Source: Siphonodentalium dalli (Eukaryota > Mollusca > Scaphopoda > Gadilida > Siphonodentaliidae). From it: 64,000 bases of DNA. The stretch lies in contig CP136062.1 in the NCBI GenBank assembly GCA_032622095.1, forward strand, positions 16,025,710 to 16,089,709. The letters run 5' to 3'. Numbering within the stretch: position 1 is the stretch's first letter; every line of letters starts with the position of its first letter. A model generated the notes under the pieces. The model ran no database searches, was not told the DNA's origin, and saw only the letters and a list, made by a program, of their open reading frames with translations. Positions 22,205-32,755 of this stretch are shown piece after piece. The position numbers and the translations under genes are program-made.

Positions 22205-23372
22205 ACCATAAAATAGTAAGATCTGATCAACGAGCCACTATTACGAGGCGGTTTGGGTTGTCAGATATCCACAATGAGCCACCATTACTGGGCGGTTTGG
22301 GTTGTCAGATATCCATAAGGTCGGATCAATGAGCCACCATTACTGGGCGGTTTGGGTTGTCAGACATACATACGGTCTGATCAATGAGCCACCATTACTG
22401 GGCGGTTTGGGTTTTCAGACATCCATACGGTCTGATCAATGAGCCACCATTACTGGGCGGTTTGGGTTGTCAGATATCCACACGGTCTGATCAATGAGCC
22501 ACCATTACTGGGCGGTTTGGGTTGTCAGATATCCATAAGGTCGGATCAATTAGCCACCATTACTTGGCGGTTTGGGTTGTCAGATATCCATAAGGTCGGA
22601 TCAATGAGCCACCATTACTGGGCGGTTTTGGGTTGTCAGATATCCATTAGATCGGATCAATGAGCCACCATTACTGGGCGGTTTGGGTTGTCAGATATCC
22701 ATTAGATCTGATCAATGAGCCACCATTTCTAGGCGGTTTGGGTTGTCAGAGAACCACAATGAGCCACCATTACGAGGCGGTTTGCGTTGACAGAGATCCA
22801 CAATGAGCCATAATTAATGAGCGATTTGGGTTTTCAGATATCCATTAGATCTAATCAATGAACCACCATTACTAGGCGGTTTGGGTTGTCCGAGATCCAC
22901 AATGAGCCACCATTTATGTGCGGTTTGGGTTGTCAGATATCCATTAGATCTGATAAAGGAGCTACCATTACTATGCGGTTTGGGTTGTCAGATATCCATT
23001 ACATCCGATAAATGAGCCACCATTACTATGCGGGTTGGGTTGTCAGATATCCATTAGATCGGATCAATGAGCCACCATTACTGGGCGGTTTGGGTTGTCA
23101 GATATCCATTAGATCTGATCAATGAGCCACCATTTCTAGGCGGTTTGGGTTGTCAGAGAACCACAATGAGCCACCATTACGAGGCGGTTTGCGTTGACAG
23201 AGATCCACAATGAGCCATCATTAATGAGCGATTTGGGTTGTCAGATATCCATTAGATCTAATCAATGAACCACCATTACTAGGCGGTTTGGGTTGTCCGA
23301 GATCCACAATGAGCCACCATTTATGTGCGGTTTGGGTTGTCAGATATCCATTAGATCTGATAAATGAGCCAC
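22205..23372 (+). repeat. 55-bp satellite with ~407-bp higher-order repeat
   Basis: The basic unit GATCAATGAGCCACCATTAC + TGGGCGGTTTGGGTTGTCAG + ATATCCATAAGGTCG is exactly 55 bp in the proximal part (unit starts 22324, 22379, 22434, 22489). Distally, shorter variants (GAGATCCACAATGAGCC) alternate with full units. A block with CCACCATTTCTAGGCGG at 22720 recurs at 23127 with the same order of variant units, which defines a higher-order period of about 407 bp. Open frames on both strands are repeat-borne. Confidence 0.9.
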
Positions 23373-23382
23373 CGTTATACTC

Positions 23383-23452
23383 ACAGTGTATAAACCGTAC
23401 AAACATTAAATCGGAAGTTGTTTTCGAAAAGACGAAAAAATGCTATTTTTAG
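23383..23452 (+). repeat. Left arm of inverted repeat flanking the satellite
   Basis: TCACAGTGTATAAACCGTAC through AAATCGGAAGTTGTTTTCGA to GCTATTTTTAGA is the reverse complement of 24509-24577, apart from a 2-bp indel in an A run and end differences. Confidence 0.85.
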
Positions 23453-23453
23453 A

Positions 23454-23489
23454 TACATTGAGTTGTATGAGACATTGCATGGCGGCGAT
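23454..23489 (+). repeat. Second inverted segment, left member
   Basis: TACATTGAGTTGTATGAGAC + ATTGCATGGCGGCGAT recurs as its reverse complement at 25131-25166. The order of the two inverted segments differs between left and right, which indicates rearrangement beyond one simple inversion. Confidence 0.8.
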
Positions 23490-23490
23490 T

Positions 23491-24508
23491 TATTTGAAGA
23501 ATCAATTATTGTGTTATGTTTTCATTTACACCAGGTTGATTAAATGATTTTTAATAGAACTATTTAAATATGAGCCTTTCCATGCCAATGTGCAAGTATA
23601 GATCCTTGGTGAAAACATTTAGCAAGCTTACATTTTTATTACCCTTTGGTGTCATTCCTCATTATTAACTTCTGGTGAACTCAACCCCCCCTACCAAGAG
23701 TTAAGTGCATACAAATTACATAATAGAATCATTCTTAAAACCTTTTGTCCCATTATTTTGAAGAAAAATGACTCTAGGAAAAAAATTACAGGACCAGGAA
23801 AAATGTGTAAGCATGGCTGCAGAACCAACCACCGCCCCGCCTAGTGTTCGGAAAACAATTGCAGACCCCACCCCTGACGTATACACAATTCCACCACAGA
23901 ATACAACATATTTCCTCAACCCCCAAATACAGTTTTGTTACATGCGGAGTCGAATAAAAGTAGCTAAGTGTTAATCGGAATATCTTGTTTGATTCAGGCA
24001 GAGTCTATAAGTTCAATGACGTGACATTTCGACGACATAGTTGTGTTTTAGTGGGTCGAAAGGAACATATCATTACTGTACGATTCCTGTACAACATCGC
24101 AACTGGTATTGTCGTCGTACACAACTAGGCGTACATAGACTGACGAGTGGGGTGTCCAAATAAATACTCTCTACTTTCAAATTGTGAATACACTCGAGCC
24201 AAGGGCATGTCCATATGTTACACACATAACGGCCTTTCCGTAGCAATATAGTGGGATTTCCGACAGATGCTGGATATGTGTTAAAATGACATTTGAAGAG
24301 GGAATTTTTGCGAGAAAATTATTTTCTGAAGTGATCAAAGGCCGTTTTTATCTATTAAACAGAGTCTTTCGCTCAAATGGAGCCCGCTTACGATCGGCAA
24401 ATGTGTATGTACAATATATAATTACGTGTATAGATGTGGTGCAACCGTGTGTCCGTCTGAAACATGCATTGTGTGGTGTTGTTGTGATATTTCTGTCACA
24501 TTTACGTT
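23491..24508. other. Unique DNA between inverted segments
   Basis: A plus-strand 68-codon frame at 23768-23974 (MTLGKKLQDQEKC..., Pro/Thr-rich centre) has a less biased composition than most here. It lacks a recognisable domain or splice context and is not called as a gene. Confidence 0.4.
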
Positions 24509-24577
24509 CTAAAAATAGCATTTTCGTCTTTTCGAAAACAACTTCCGATTTAATGTTTGTACGGTTTATACACTGTG
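24509..24577 (-). repeat. Right arm of inverted repeat
   Basis: Reverse complement of 23383-23452. It is immediately followed by a satellite remnant that is in the same orientation as the main satellite. Confidence 0.85.
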
Positions 24578-24582
24578 ATACT

Positions 24583-24664
24583 AGACGGTTTAGGTTGTCA
24601 GATATCCATTAGATCGGATCAAAGAGCCACCATCACTAGGCGGTTTGGTTTGTCAGATATCCAC
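24583..24664 (+). repeat. Satellite remnant, ~1.5 units of the 55-bp repeat
   Basis: GACGGTTTAGGTTGTCAGAT, ATCCATTAGATCGGATCAA and GAGCCACCATCACTAGGCGG match the 22205-23372 satellite in plus orientation. Confidence 0.85.
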
Positions 24665-25130
24665 ATTAAAACAGGAAGTTTTATCACATTTTCTCAAACT
24701 ATTAAAGATTCCAGCTAATAAATAATTAGATTGAACCCATGCTCACATGCATTAATATGAGATTTTGATTACTCTCAAAATGGAAAGTTTCAACACGTTT
24801 AGAATTATTATTATCATAGGCCAGGCAAAACTGGACAAAGGTGTCGCATCGAGAGGGAATTTATGGGACCTACACTTTTGTTTAGCGTAAATACTAACTT
24901 TCGGAATCCGTATGTTGGATTTGTCAGTTAGGCGGACTTTTTTCTCATCGCGTGGTTTTCTTGAGGCATCCATTTAAAAAATCGTCATGCTGTGGTGTGT
25001 ACTTCTCGGAACGCATACAGCGCAGAATTGAGTGTGGCGGAGACATTTGGTGTGAACGATAATTCAGTGGCTTTCAATACGGTTGTAAGAATAAATGGTG
25101 AAATATGTCATGTTTTCCTTAATCGCCGCC
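24665..25130. other. Unique DNA with a weak minus-strand exon candidate (24752-24973)
   Basis: The minus-strand frame from 24973 starts MDASRKPRDEKKVRLTDKSN, a basic N-terminus, but becomes hydrophobic and repetitive after residue 45. A first exon ending at TGTAG|GTCCC is conceivable. There is no homology to support it. Confidence 0.2.
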
Positions 25131-25166
25131 ATCGCCGCCATGCAATGTCTCATACAACTCAATGTA
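25131..25166 (-). repeat. Second inverted segment, right member
   Basis: Reverse complement of 23454-23489. Confidence 0.8.
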
Positions 25167-25309
25167 TTATACCCATTGTATTATTACACGCTTGTTCCCA
25201 GACGTACAGTGTTATTTCTGTTCCATATTTACAAATACATTACGCATCTCGTTGATGTAAAATGACGTGCATGACGTTCGCCTCAACCATGAAACCGGAA
25301 CTATTAAAT

Positions 25310-25590
25310 AAAATCATAATCACACATGACAAAACACGCCCTCTATGTGCCTAAATAAACCTTCTAAGCCTGTATTTGTAATGCACGGATTCTAGGACGC
25401 GAAGCGTGTAATAAAAACAGAACGACATTATGTGTAAATGGGTTTGTCGATACGACACTCGTGCTGTCGCGGAAGGATATAACTCCAGGCGCAAGCTCCT
25501 CTAGGTCTATCCTTCCACGACAGCACTCGTGTCGTATCGACAAATCCATTTACACATCGCGTCGTTCTGTTTATTAATGTTACTCCGGGA
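25310..25590. mobile_element. Palindromic element (family E), long hairpin core
   Basis: Arms GTTTGTCGATACGACACTCG + TGCTGTCGCGGAAGGATA (25441-25480) and their near-exact inverse (25509-25548) flank a ~28-bp loop. Outer blocks (AGAACGACATTATGTGTAAA / TTTACACATCGCGTCGTTCT) extend the hairpin. The left outer part (CACACATGACAAAACACG, TTCTAGGACG) is shared with the inverse copy at 41215-41460. Confidence 0.85.
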
Positions 25591-26148
25591 CATATTGATG
25601 CGGAATTCTATTTAAAATTGCTACCAGAATGATGTCCATGATTGACGAATATATTACATTCATGTGCATCCGTGCTCACGTAATCTGTGTCCCTTGAAAT
25701 CGGTGGCAATTTGAGCGATTTATTCGCAGATGAAGAGGATTGTTTAAAACAAAGAACCGAGCAACAGTAACACATTGATTGTTATTTATGAAAGTCACCT
25801 TTGACATAATCAAAATGAAATTAATTAAACCCGATAATAGAAGGTCAGACTTTCTCAGTGAATACTATTCCAAGCGCTACCAAATTTGATGGTACATATG
25901 AGGTGGATAAATCATGGATACGATTATCGAAGTCTGGGTTAGACGAGGTTGGCGCGGGTTTGCACTCCCGACTTGATTGGGTGAAATTTGGACCGATTTG
26001 TAAGCTAAATGTGAGATGAGGAACATGACCATTTCTGTACCTCCATTAATATGTTATATATACAATGTGCCATTGTTTTCGATGTGGAGCTAATAGCTTT
26101 GGGCAACAGAGTGAATTCTTCCACACCCTTAATCTTTCATTGACTATA
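25591..26148. other. Unique DNA, nothing recognised
   Basis: No repeat or exon signal beyond short chance frames. Confidence 0.45.
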
Positions 26149-26475
26149 CACTGCCAAAAATAATTTCTTAATAAGATAAAATATCTTGAAACAAGAAAAA
26201 CTATTTCCTGAAACAGGAAAATAAATCTTATTTTGGGAAATATACCCCCCAAGTCTGCTACATCAAGAAAATTTAAGAAACTCCCACCAGACAAGAGATA
26301 GTTTTCTCAAATAAGATAGATTTTAGTCTTGAAACAAGAAACAATTTCCTTACTAAGAAAATGGCTTCAAAAATTAAATATATATTTCTTGTTTCAAGAT
26401 TTTTTTTCTAAGTTAAGAAATACTTAAAGAAAATATTTCTAAACCAAGAATTAATTGTTATGTAGAAATTACTGC
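26149..26475 (+). mobile_element. CACTGCCAAAAATA-type element, left end with AAGAAA-rich body
   Basis: Starts CACTGCCAAAAATAATTTCT and continues with overlapping CTTGAAACAAGAAA, AGAAAATATTTCTT and TCTTGTTTCAAGA blocks. The inverse end TATTTTTGGCAGTGT closes a related body at 42340-42900. Each copy seems to show one terminus only. Confidence 0.65.
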
Positions 26476-26529
26476 TGTATTGGAATAACTGTAAAAGTCC
26501 AACGAGAGCAAAATTGTGATCAAAATTTT

Positions 26530-26830
26530 ATGGTAAACATTGAAAAAGGTCCAACCAGACCAACCTGTTGATTAAATATTCTGAAAATTCATATTCATAC
26601 TTAAATATTTGAACTACATGTAATACTACAGCTATAGGATTATATAATTGTTGACAAGTCACTCACTGTAACAGTTTTGTTTACATAACATTGGAAAAGG
26701 TCCAACCTGTTGATTAAATATTCTGAAAATGTTATTCATAGTTAAATATTTGAACTAATAATACAGCTAGAATTATATATTTGTTGACAAATCACTGTAA
26801 CAGTTTTGTTTACATAACAATAGTTTCAAC
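26530..26830 (+). repeat. ~150-bp tandem duplication
   Basis: GGTCCAACC, CTGTTGATTAAATATTCTGA, AATATTTGAACTA and CACTGTAACAGTTTTGTTTA occur in the same order in two adjacent copies. A third, diverged copy is at 39020-39160. Confidence 0.85.
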
Positions 26831-27104
26831 AGATGTAATTTTGTTATTGGCAATATGTCAGTAAGTGTTTTTATCTATTTCTCAATGCTCTTAGTACATG
26901 CTGACCTTTATACAATTTTAATAAAATTTTGTTTACACAATATAGTGGGTCGCCATTGAGGAGACCTAGAGCTCCCTTGAAATCTCCAAATGGCGGTTTG
27001 CCACACCATCCCGAACTAGACAAACCTCTCTGGTGGCCCCTTGCATTGAACCTATTAATTAAACCGGTACTTCAAGCTGGTATATACCCCTCTTATATAA
27101 GGAT
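26831..27104. other. Unique DNA, nothing certain
   Basis: A GC-richer patch at 26945-27060 (CCTAGAGCTCCCTTGAAATC) gives a 73-codon frame with Pro-rich composition but no recognised domain. Confidence 0.4.
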
Positions 27105-28985
27105 GGAAGATGCTACCAATTTCAAACCGATGGTATTTATTCAGAGTTGACTCTCTTGTATTATGAAAGCAAGCCCAATGAGGCCATGCACCTATTGTAT
27201 GTTTATAACACACAAAAGACTATATAATAGCAGAATGCTAATATCTCTGATGATACAAACAATAAAATATCCAATTTATTCATAGTTGAATTTCATTTGG
27301 CTATATAGGAAAGCATACAATGTGGCTTTTATGTAGTTTCCACAAAGTATTTTAAGTAAAATATCCATCAAGTGATGTATTCTGCCTTGTCATATATATT
27401 AAAATGCATGCAATGGTCATGAGAAATGCTTAATTTATTGGTAGAGATGTCCATCTGATAAGAAATACTGACATTTTAGGTTTGATACACCATTTCAGCT
27501 GGCTTGGCATCTTTTAAATTTGAAACCTAAGGAAATTTATTCAGCTTTGATTCTCTAAATTATGGAAGAAAGCCCAAATGAAGCCACTATGTGCATGTTA
27601 ATAACATGTATAAGGCTATATATCTCAACAGAATACATCTCTCTGATAAAATGCACAATAAAATATCCATAGTTCAATTGCATTTGGCTATAGAGGGATG
27701 CATACAATATTGCTTTTATGTAGTTTCCACAGACTATTTTAAGTAAAATATCCATCAAATGATGTTTTCTACATAGCCTTGTATATTAAAATGCATGTAA
27801 TGACCATGGGAAATGATTAATTCATTAGTTGATATGTCCATCTGATAATAAATACTGACATTTGAGGTTTAAAATACCATTTCATGGGATTATGGGATCA
27901 TAAATATAAAACTAAGGGAATTTCTTCAGATTTGACTTTCTAAATAATGGAAGAAAGCCCAAATGAAGCCACAATTTGCATGTTAATCACATGTATAAGG
28001 CTATATCTCAACAGAATACACGTCTCTGATAAAATACACAATAAAATACCCATAGTTTAATTTCATTTGGCTGTACAGGGATGCATACAATATTGCTTTT
28101 ATGTAGTTTCCACAGACTATTTTAAGTAAAATATCCATCAACTGATGTTTTCTACCTTGGTCTATATATTATAATGCATGCAGTGACCATGAGAAATGTT
28201 TAATTTATTGGTAGACATGTCCATCTGATAAGAAATACTGTCATTTGAGGTTTGATACACCATTTCAGCTGGCTTGGCATCTTGTAAATTTGAAATAAGG
28301 GAATCTCTTCAGGTTTGACTCTCTAAATTATGGAAGCAAGCCCAAATAAAGCCACTATTTGCACGTTTATAACATATATAAGGCTATATCTCAACAGAAT
28401 GCATGTCTCTAATGAAATAAACAATAAAATATCCATAGTTTAATTTCATTTGGCTATACAGGGATGCATACAATATGGCTTTTATGTAGATTTGACAGAC
28501 TATTTTAAGTAATATTTCCATCAAATGATGTTTCTACCTTGTCCTGTATATTAAAATGCATGCAATGACCATGAGAAATGTTTAATTTATTGGTAGACAA
28601 GTCCATCTGATAAGAAATACTGCCATTTGAGGTTTGATACACCATTTCAGTTGCCTTGGCATCTTGTAAATTTGAAATAAGGGAATCTCTTCAGGTTTGA
28701 CTCTCTAAATTATGGAAGCAAGCCCAAATGAAGCCACTATTTGCATGTTTATAACATATATAAGGCAATATCTCAACAGAATACATGTCTCTGGTGAAAT
28801 AAACAATAAAATATCCATAGTTTAATTTCATTTGGCTATACATGGATGCATACAATATTGCTTTTATGTAGTTTCCACAGAATATTTTAAGTAAAATACC
28901 CTTAATATAATGTAATATACCTTGCCCTGTGTAATAAAAGTGCATGCAATAACCTGAGAAATGTTTAGTTTATTGGCAAAGATGT
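27105..28985 (+). repeat. ~385-bp tandem repeat, about five units
   Basis: CATTTGGCT(A/G)T recurs at 27294, 27681, 28064, 28447 and 28829, giving periods of 387, 383, 383 and 382. Units also share TTTATGTAGTTTCCACAGA, GTAAAATATCCATCAA, ATGTCCATCTGATAAGAAAT and CACCATTTCAGCTGGCTTGG. Minus-strand frames in two units (27555-27758 and 28691-28945) are similar because the DNA repeats. Other units do not keep them open. Confidence 0.9.
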
Positions 28986-28988
28986 CCT

Positions 28989-29115
28989 TGTAAGCCAGTG
29001 CATTCTCTTATATATGATGCGAGGCTCCATATGGATGACTCACATATATAAGAGAATGCTCTGGCACATGGTCTTTAATGCTGCACCAGCGAAACTCCCG
29101 CCATGAGAGGGTTAA
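28989..29115 (-). mobile_element. piggyBac-like MITE, one end only
   Basis: AGCCAGTGCATTCTCTTATA, ACATATATAAGAGAATGC and CCATGAGAGGGTTAA match the right half of 38749-39010, ending in TTAA at 29112-29115. The left end is missing, and the fragment abuts the 385-bp array. Confidence 0.75.
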
Positions 29116-29188
29116 AAAAATAAACAATGGTTGCACAAACCTATTTCTTTCAACAACGTGGTGAGCGATTCAAGTAATATATATGGTC

Positions 29189-30137
29189 ATATATATGGGA
29201 GGTCCTTTTCACATTTATTATTTATTTATGCTAAAGCGCAAATATTCGTGCTTAAACACACATATTTGCGCTTAAGCGCAAATAACCTCTATCATTTGGG
29301 CTTAAGCGCAAATATTTATGCTTAAGCGTAAATCATGAGCGGTTAAGCACAAATCATTTACGCTTAAGCGCAAATCATTTATGCTTAAGCGCAAATCATT
29401 TGCGCTTAAGCGCAAATAAAAATTAATATGCATTGATCCCCCCTGAATTAATTTTAAATGGCACAGGCCTAAACACATCACTCAAGTCTATATAGGCCCC
29501 CATATGAGGGAAGCAATCCCCAGTAATCCCTAGATACCTTTTATGACCATGCAAATGGTATAGATCTGTGCAGGATATGTCTCTTTTATAAAATATACTA
29601 CATCTCTGAGATGGAGACACAAATTATTAGGGACAGGGATGCTGATAATATGAAAATAGGGTTGTTTTCCCCTATTTCAAGTCAATAAGTAAACCACATG
29701 CAGGAAGCAAGCCTCCATTAACCCCTAATTCCACTTTTATGGCCATGGAAATGGTATATATCTGTGCAGGAGATGTCCCTTTAATCAAATATACTAGAGC
29801 TCTGGGAGTGAGGCACCAATTCTTGGGACAACAGCGACAGATATGCTGATATGCATATGGAAATATGTTTTTTCTTAAAATTTTGAGTCTGTATGGGGCT
29901 ACTACTATGGGCCCATAATAATATATTATGAGATGGACTCCATCATTCACCGGGCTACTACTATGGGCCCATAAGTTCATAATAATATATTATGAGATGG
30001 ACTCCATCATTCACAACCAGAGGGAAGTAAGGGAGTGTTTGGTATTTGCGCTTAAGCGCAAATAAATTGATAGACACATATTTGAACTTAAGTGCAAATA
30101 AATAATAAATGTGAAAAGGGACTCCCATACATATATG
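29189..30137. mobile_element. Inverted-repeat element rich in GCGCTTAAGCGC palindromes
   Basis: Ends TATGGGAGGTCCTTTTCACA + TTTATTATTTATTT and the inverse AAATAATAAATGTGAAAAGG + GACTCCCATA form ~60-bp inverted termini. Next to the left end are about eight ATTTGCGCTTAAGCGCAAAT-like palindromes (29229-29418); one or two more lie near the right end (30046-30095). The interior has two ~200-bp direct repeats (29485-29660 and 29695-29870, sharing CTGTGCAGGA.ATGTC) and a duplicated GGGCTACTACTATGGGCCCA block (29897, 29950). Confidence 0.8.
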
Positions 30138-30465
30138 GTGTAAAATGTACAACTAATGTGGCAGTCATGAAATTTTCAACTATTGAAAATTTTGACCAAA
30201 GTTGGCGGTATAGACACCCATTCGCACTGTTTTCACGTCCATGTTGGCGGTGGTCTAATCAATTTATTGTTTCATTGAGCTTATTAACTATTTTCGCGGT
30301 TTAGTACTTGATTTAATTTCGTTCCGCTAAAACACGGTTAAACACCGTTCCGGGTCTTTTACATACCGCCGGCAGCTGGAGGTCATGACTCATGCACGAG
30401 GTTTTGTTTCTCCATTTTGACAATTTTTACGGTCAGACACTTGATATATTTAAACTATTATTCAG
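30138..30465 (+). promoter_or_regulatory. Candidate promoter/first exon ending at a strong splice donor
   Basis: A CpG-containing, less AT-biased stretch (30190-30420) leads to CTATTATTCAG|GTAAGTGAAG at 30465/30466, a textbook donor. No long open frame precedes it, so any exon would be a 5' UTR. The next acceptor-like site, TTCTTCAATTTCAG, is at 31948, just before a short ATG frame. Transcription is inferred only. Confidence 0.3.
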
Positions 30466-31091
30466 GTAAGTGAAGCTAATTAGTAAATGTTGAAGTGTTT
30501 TCTCTTTACGAAGATGATGTTACGAGTGATATACTTAATTGAAGTACGATTAAAATTGCGTGATTTATTCACGTTCTTCAAATTAAATTATCGTGAATTT
30601 TACTGTCGGTGAAATGTGTAAACAAAAATTAGAATACGATGATCGGATAGTCATAATGATGATTTGTCATGACAACATAGTAACATATGATGGCCTATGA
30701 TTATACTGCATTTATGATTCATATACCAACGTACACTTACACAATATTCCCAACTGTATAAAAAATTGCAAAAACGATTTTTATTGAGTTATAAATTGGG
30801 CCTAAATTCTGTGCTACATAAACGTAATACTATCCGGGAATGGCTATTTTAGTTTGCAAAATCAAATTATGGAATAAATGCAGTGTATTATCGGTCGACA
30901 TTAACATATTAATATGATAATAGTCAGTTGGAAAACAAAAAGGTCCCATTTATTGAAAATATAGCTTATAATATAACTAAGTTATAAGGCAATTGTCAGT
31001 TATACTTCATAGCATTATTCTAACAAATGTCAACCTGATACAGTGATAGAATTCCCACAAACACAATCTCATTATTGTCAATTTAACACTA
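30466..31091. other. Unique AT-rich DNA, possibly intronic
   Basis: No repeats or exon signals were recognised. Confidence 0.45.
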
Positions 31092-31456
31092 AGTGATTGT
31101 TCAGGCGACCACGATACAATCGTAAGTTGAAATATGTCCGTCGTAGGAAGTAACCGATAGTTGGACTGCGCATGCTCACGTCAAAATATTAGATAAAAAA
31201 ATAATATCAAGCACTGTTTGATTTTAGATGCAAAATCGTAGCGTATCCTTGGTTATCTCCATTTGTGACATAATCAGTCGTGTGTAGGTAAAAATCGTGG
31301 CTGGAAAGATCGCAGGGTAGTCAATAACATGCTTTACGAACAACCTACGATTTCATCATGTACGACGACATCGTAATCGTGTGAACATACTATCCACGAT
31401 CTCGTCGGTCCCGATTCCTCCACTTACGATTGTATCGTGTCATCTGAACGTTCACT
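31092..31456. mobile_element. MITE family B, copy in 31-kb tandem pair
   Basis: Begins AGTGATTGTTCAGGCGACCA + CGATACAATCGTAAG and ends CCACTTACGATTGTATCGTG + TCATCTGAACGTTCACT, an inverted-terminus MITE. The interior (AATATCAAGCACTGTTTGAT, TTTTAGATGCAAAATCGTAG) is the reverse complement of the 9073 and 9404 copies. Confidence 0.85.
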
Positions 31457-31818
31457 AAGTGAACATTCATATGACCATGATTCAATCGTAAGTGGAAAGA
31501 TTTCCATTGTGTGTGTTGGACTGCGCATGCATGCTCACGACATGATCGCAAGTGAAAAAAGTAATATCAAGCAATGTTTGATTTTAGATGCGAAATTGTA
31601 GCATATCCTTGGTTACCTCCACCTGTGATGGAATCACAGAACTTTGTGTGTTCGTAAAAATCATACAAAGTAAATGGAAAGATCATAGGGTAGTTAATCA
31701 CGTGGTTAACCGCCGATAATATACTCCTCTGCGATGACATCGTAATCGTGTGAACAAACTATCCATGATTTTATCAGGCCCGATTCCTCCACTTACGATT
31801 GAATCATGGTCGTCTGAA
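31457..31818. mobile_element. MITE family B, second copy of the pair
   Basis: Starts AGTGAACATTCATATGACCA directly after the previous copy and ends TTACGATTGAATCATGGTCG + TCTGAA. It is head-to-tail with 31092-31456, in the same arrangement as the cluster at 8176-9815. Confidence 0.85.
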
Positions 31819-31950
31819 TCGCCGACGACGCTCACATTGTTGGAAGAATGAACTTTACACTTTGTTTATAAATATGTTTGCAAATTATCAAAATACATGT
31901 ATCCATATCACATACATGTATATGCAGCATATTTTTCTTCAATTTCAGTA

Positions 31951-32025
31951 ATGCCAGATTCATTAGCCATGGTGGATGCCCTGTCGTCTTCAACATCTGA
32001 AGATGAAGATTTACTTTGCCCATGA
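31951..32025 (+). CDS. 24-codon acidic ORF after a splice-acceptor-like site (possible N-terminal exon)
   Basis: TTTTTCTTCAATTTCAG|TA precedes ATG at 31951. The frame reads MPDSLAMVDALSSSTSEDED + LLCP and stops with TGA at 32023. A donor-like CCAGTG|GTGAGTG follows at about 32106, but none of the three frames stays open between the two sites. Ser/acidic N-termini occur in many nuclear proteins and transposases. It may be a decayed exon. The function is unknown. Confidence 0.25.
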   Translation: MPDSLAMVDALSSSTSEDEDLLCP

Positions 32026-32201
32026 TTAGTCTAAGCGTCGGTCATGTCTTACTAGACATGTGGTAATGAACAAATGACAGGTGAAATATTACTGGAAGAA
32101 GTGTGTTCATCAAAATACCAGTGGTGAGTGTATAATCTATATAGCTACCATGCAGATGAATATTGGTACATTGTCACCAATACATGTATATACCGCTATC
32201 C

Positions 32202-32747
32202 CAGGGAAGGATCCAGGGCTGTTTTGATACCTGTTACAGGTTTGGGCGCCCAAATTCTGGAGGCCTAAATGTCCCCAAATTGCAAGTGAATAGTCTTTAT
32301 TAAAGCTGAATTTTCTATATTTTGAAGGAAATCTTCTATTATAATTCAACAACATGCAATGCAAATCATCAATATTCAGTTGATATAGAGCCTTTATTTC
32401 CATAATCAAGTGTGCAGTGAGGAATGTTTTAACCCTTTCATGACTGGGGCTTCTTGAAATTTAGCAAAAATCCTGTGCCAATGCATTCTCTTATACGGTA
32501 TATGCGAGTCTTCCATCTAAGGAGCCTCGCATATATAAGAGAATACATTGGCTTTTATCTTGACGTTGTAAGCCAGTGCATTTTTTATGCGGAAGACTTG
32601 CATATATATTAGAGAATGAAATGGCATAGGATCTTTAATGCCGCACTAGTGCAGCTCTTGTCATAAAATGGCTAATGTCCCAATTTATATAGGAACATTC
32701 TCAAATGCAGAACAGGTGTCCCCAAAAAATCTCTGGATTCTTCCCTG
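32202..32747 (+). mobile_element. hAT-type MITE with perfect 8-bp target duplication and internal piggyBac-like MITE
   Basis: Ends CAGGGAAGGATCCAGGG and AATCTCTGGATTCTTCCCTG, flanked on both sides by CGCTATCC (32194-32201 and 32748-32755). At 32429 TTAACCCTTTCATGACTGGG starts a piggyBac-like MITE, degraded at its other end near 32675. The TTAA begins 227 bp from the CAGGG end. In the copy at 1339-1795 the corresponding TTAA lies at the same distance, so the composite moved as a unit. Confidence 0.88.
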
Positions 32748-32755
32748 CGCTATCC

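Noticed and set aside
22205-23372. CRISPR-like alternation of repeats and variable segments
   Set aside because: The whole 55-bp unit is repetitive with no unique spacers, and the sequence is eukaryotic.
28691-28945. 84-codon minus-strand ORF similar to one at 27555
   Set aside because: Similarity comes from the 385-bp tandem repeat; other units do not keep the frame.
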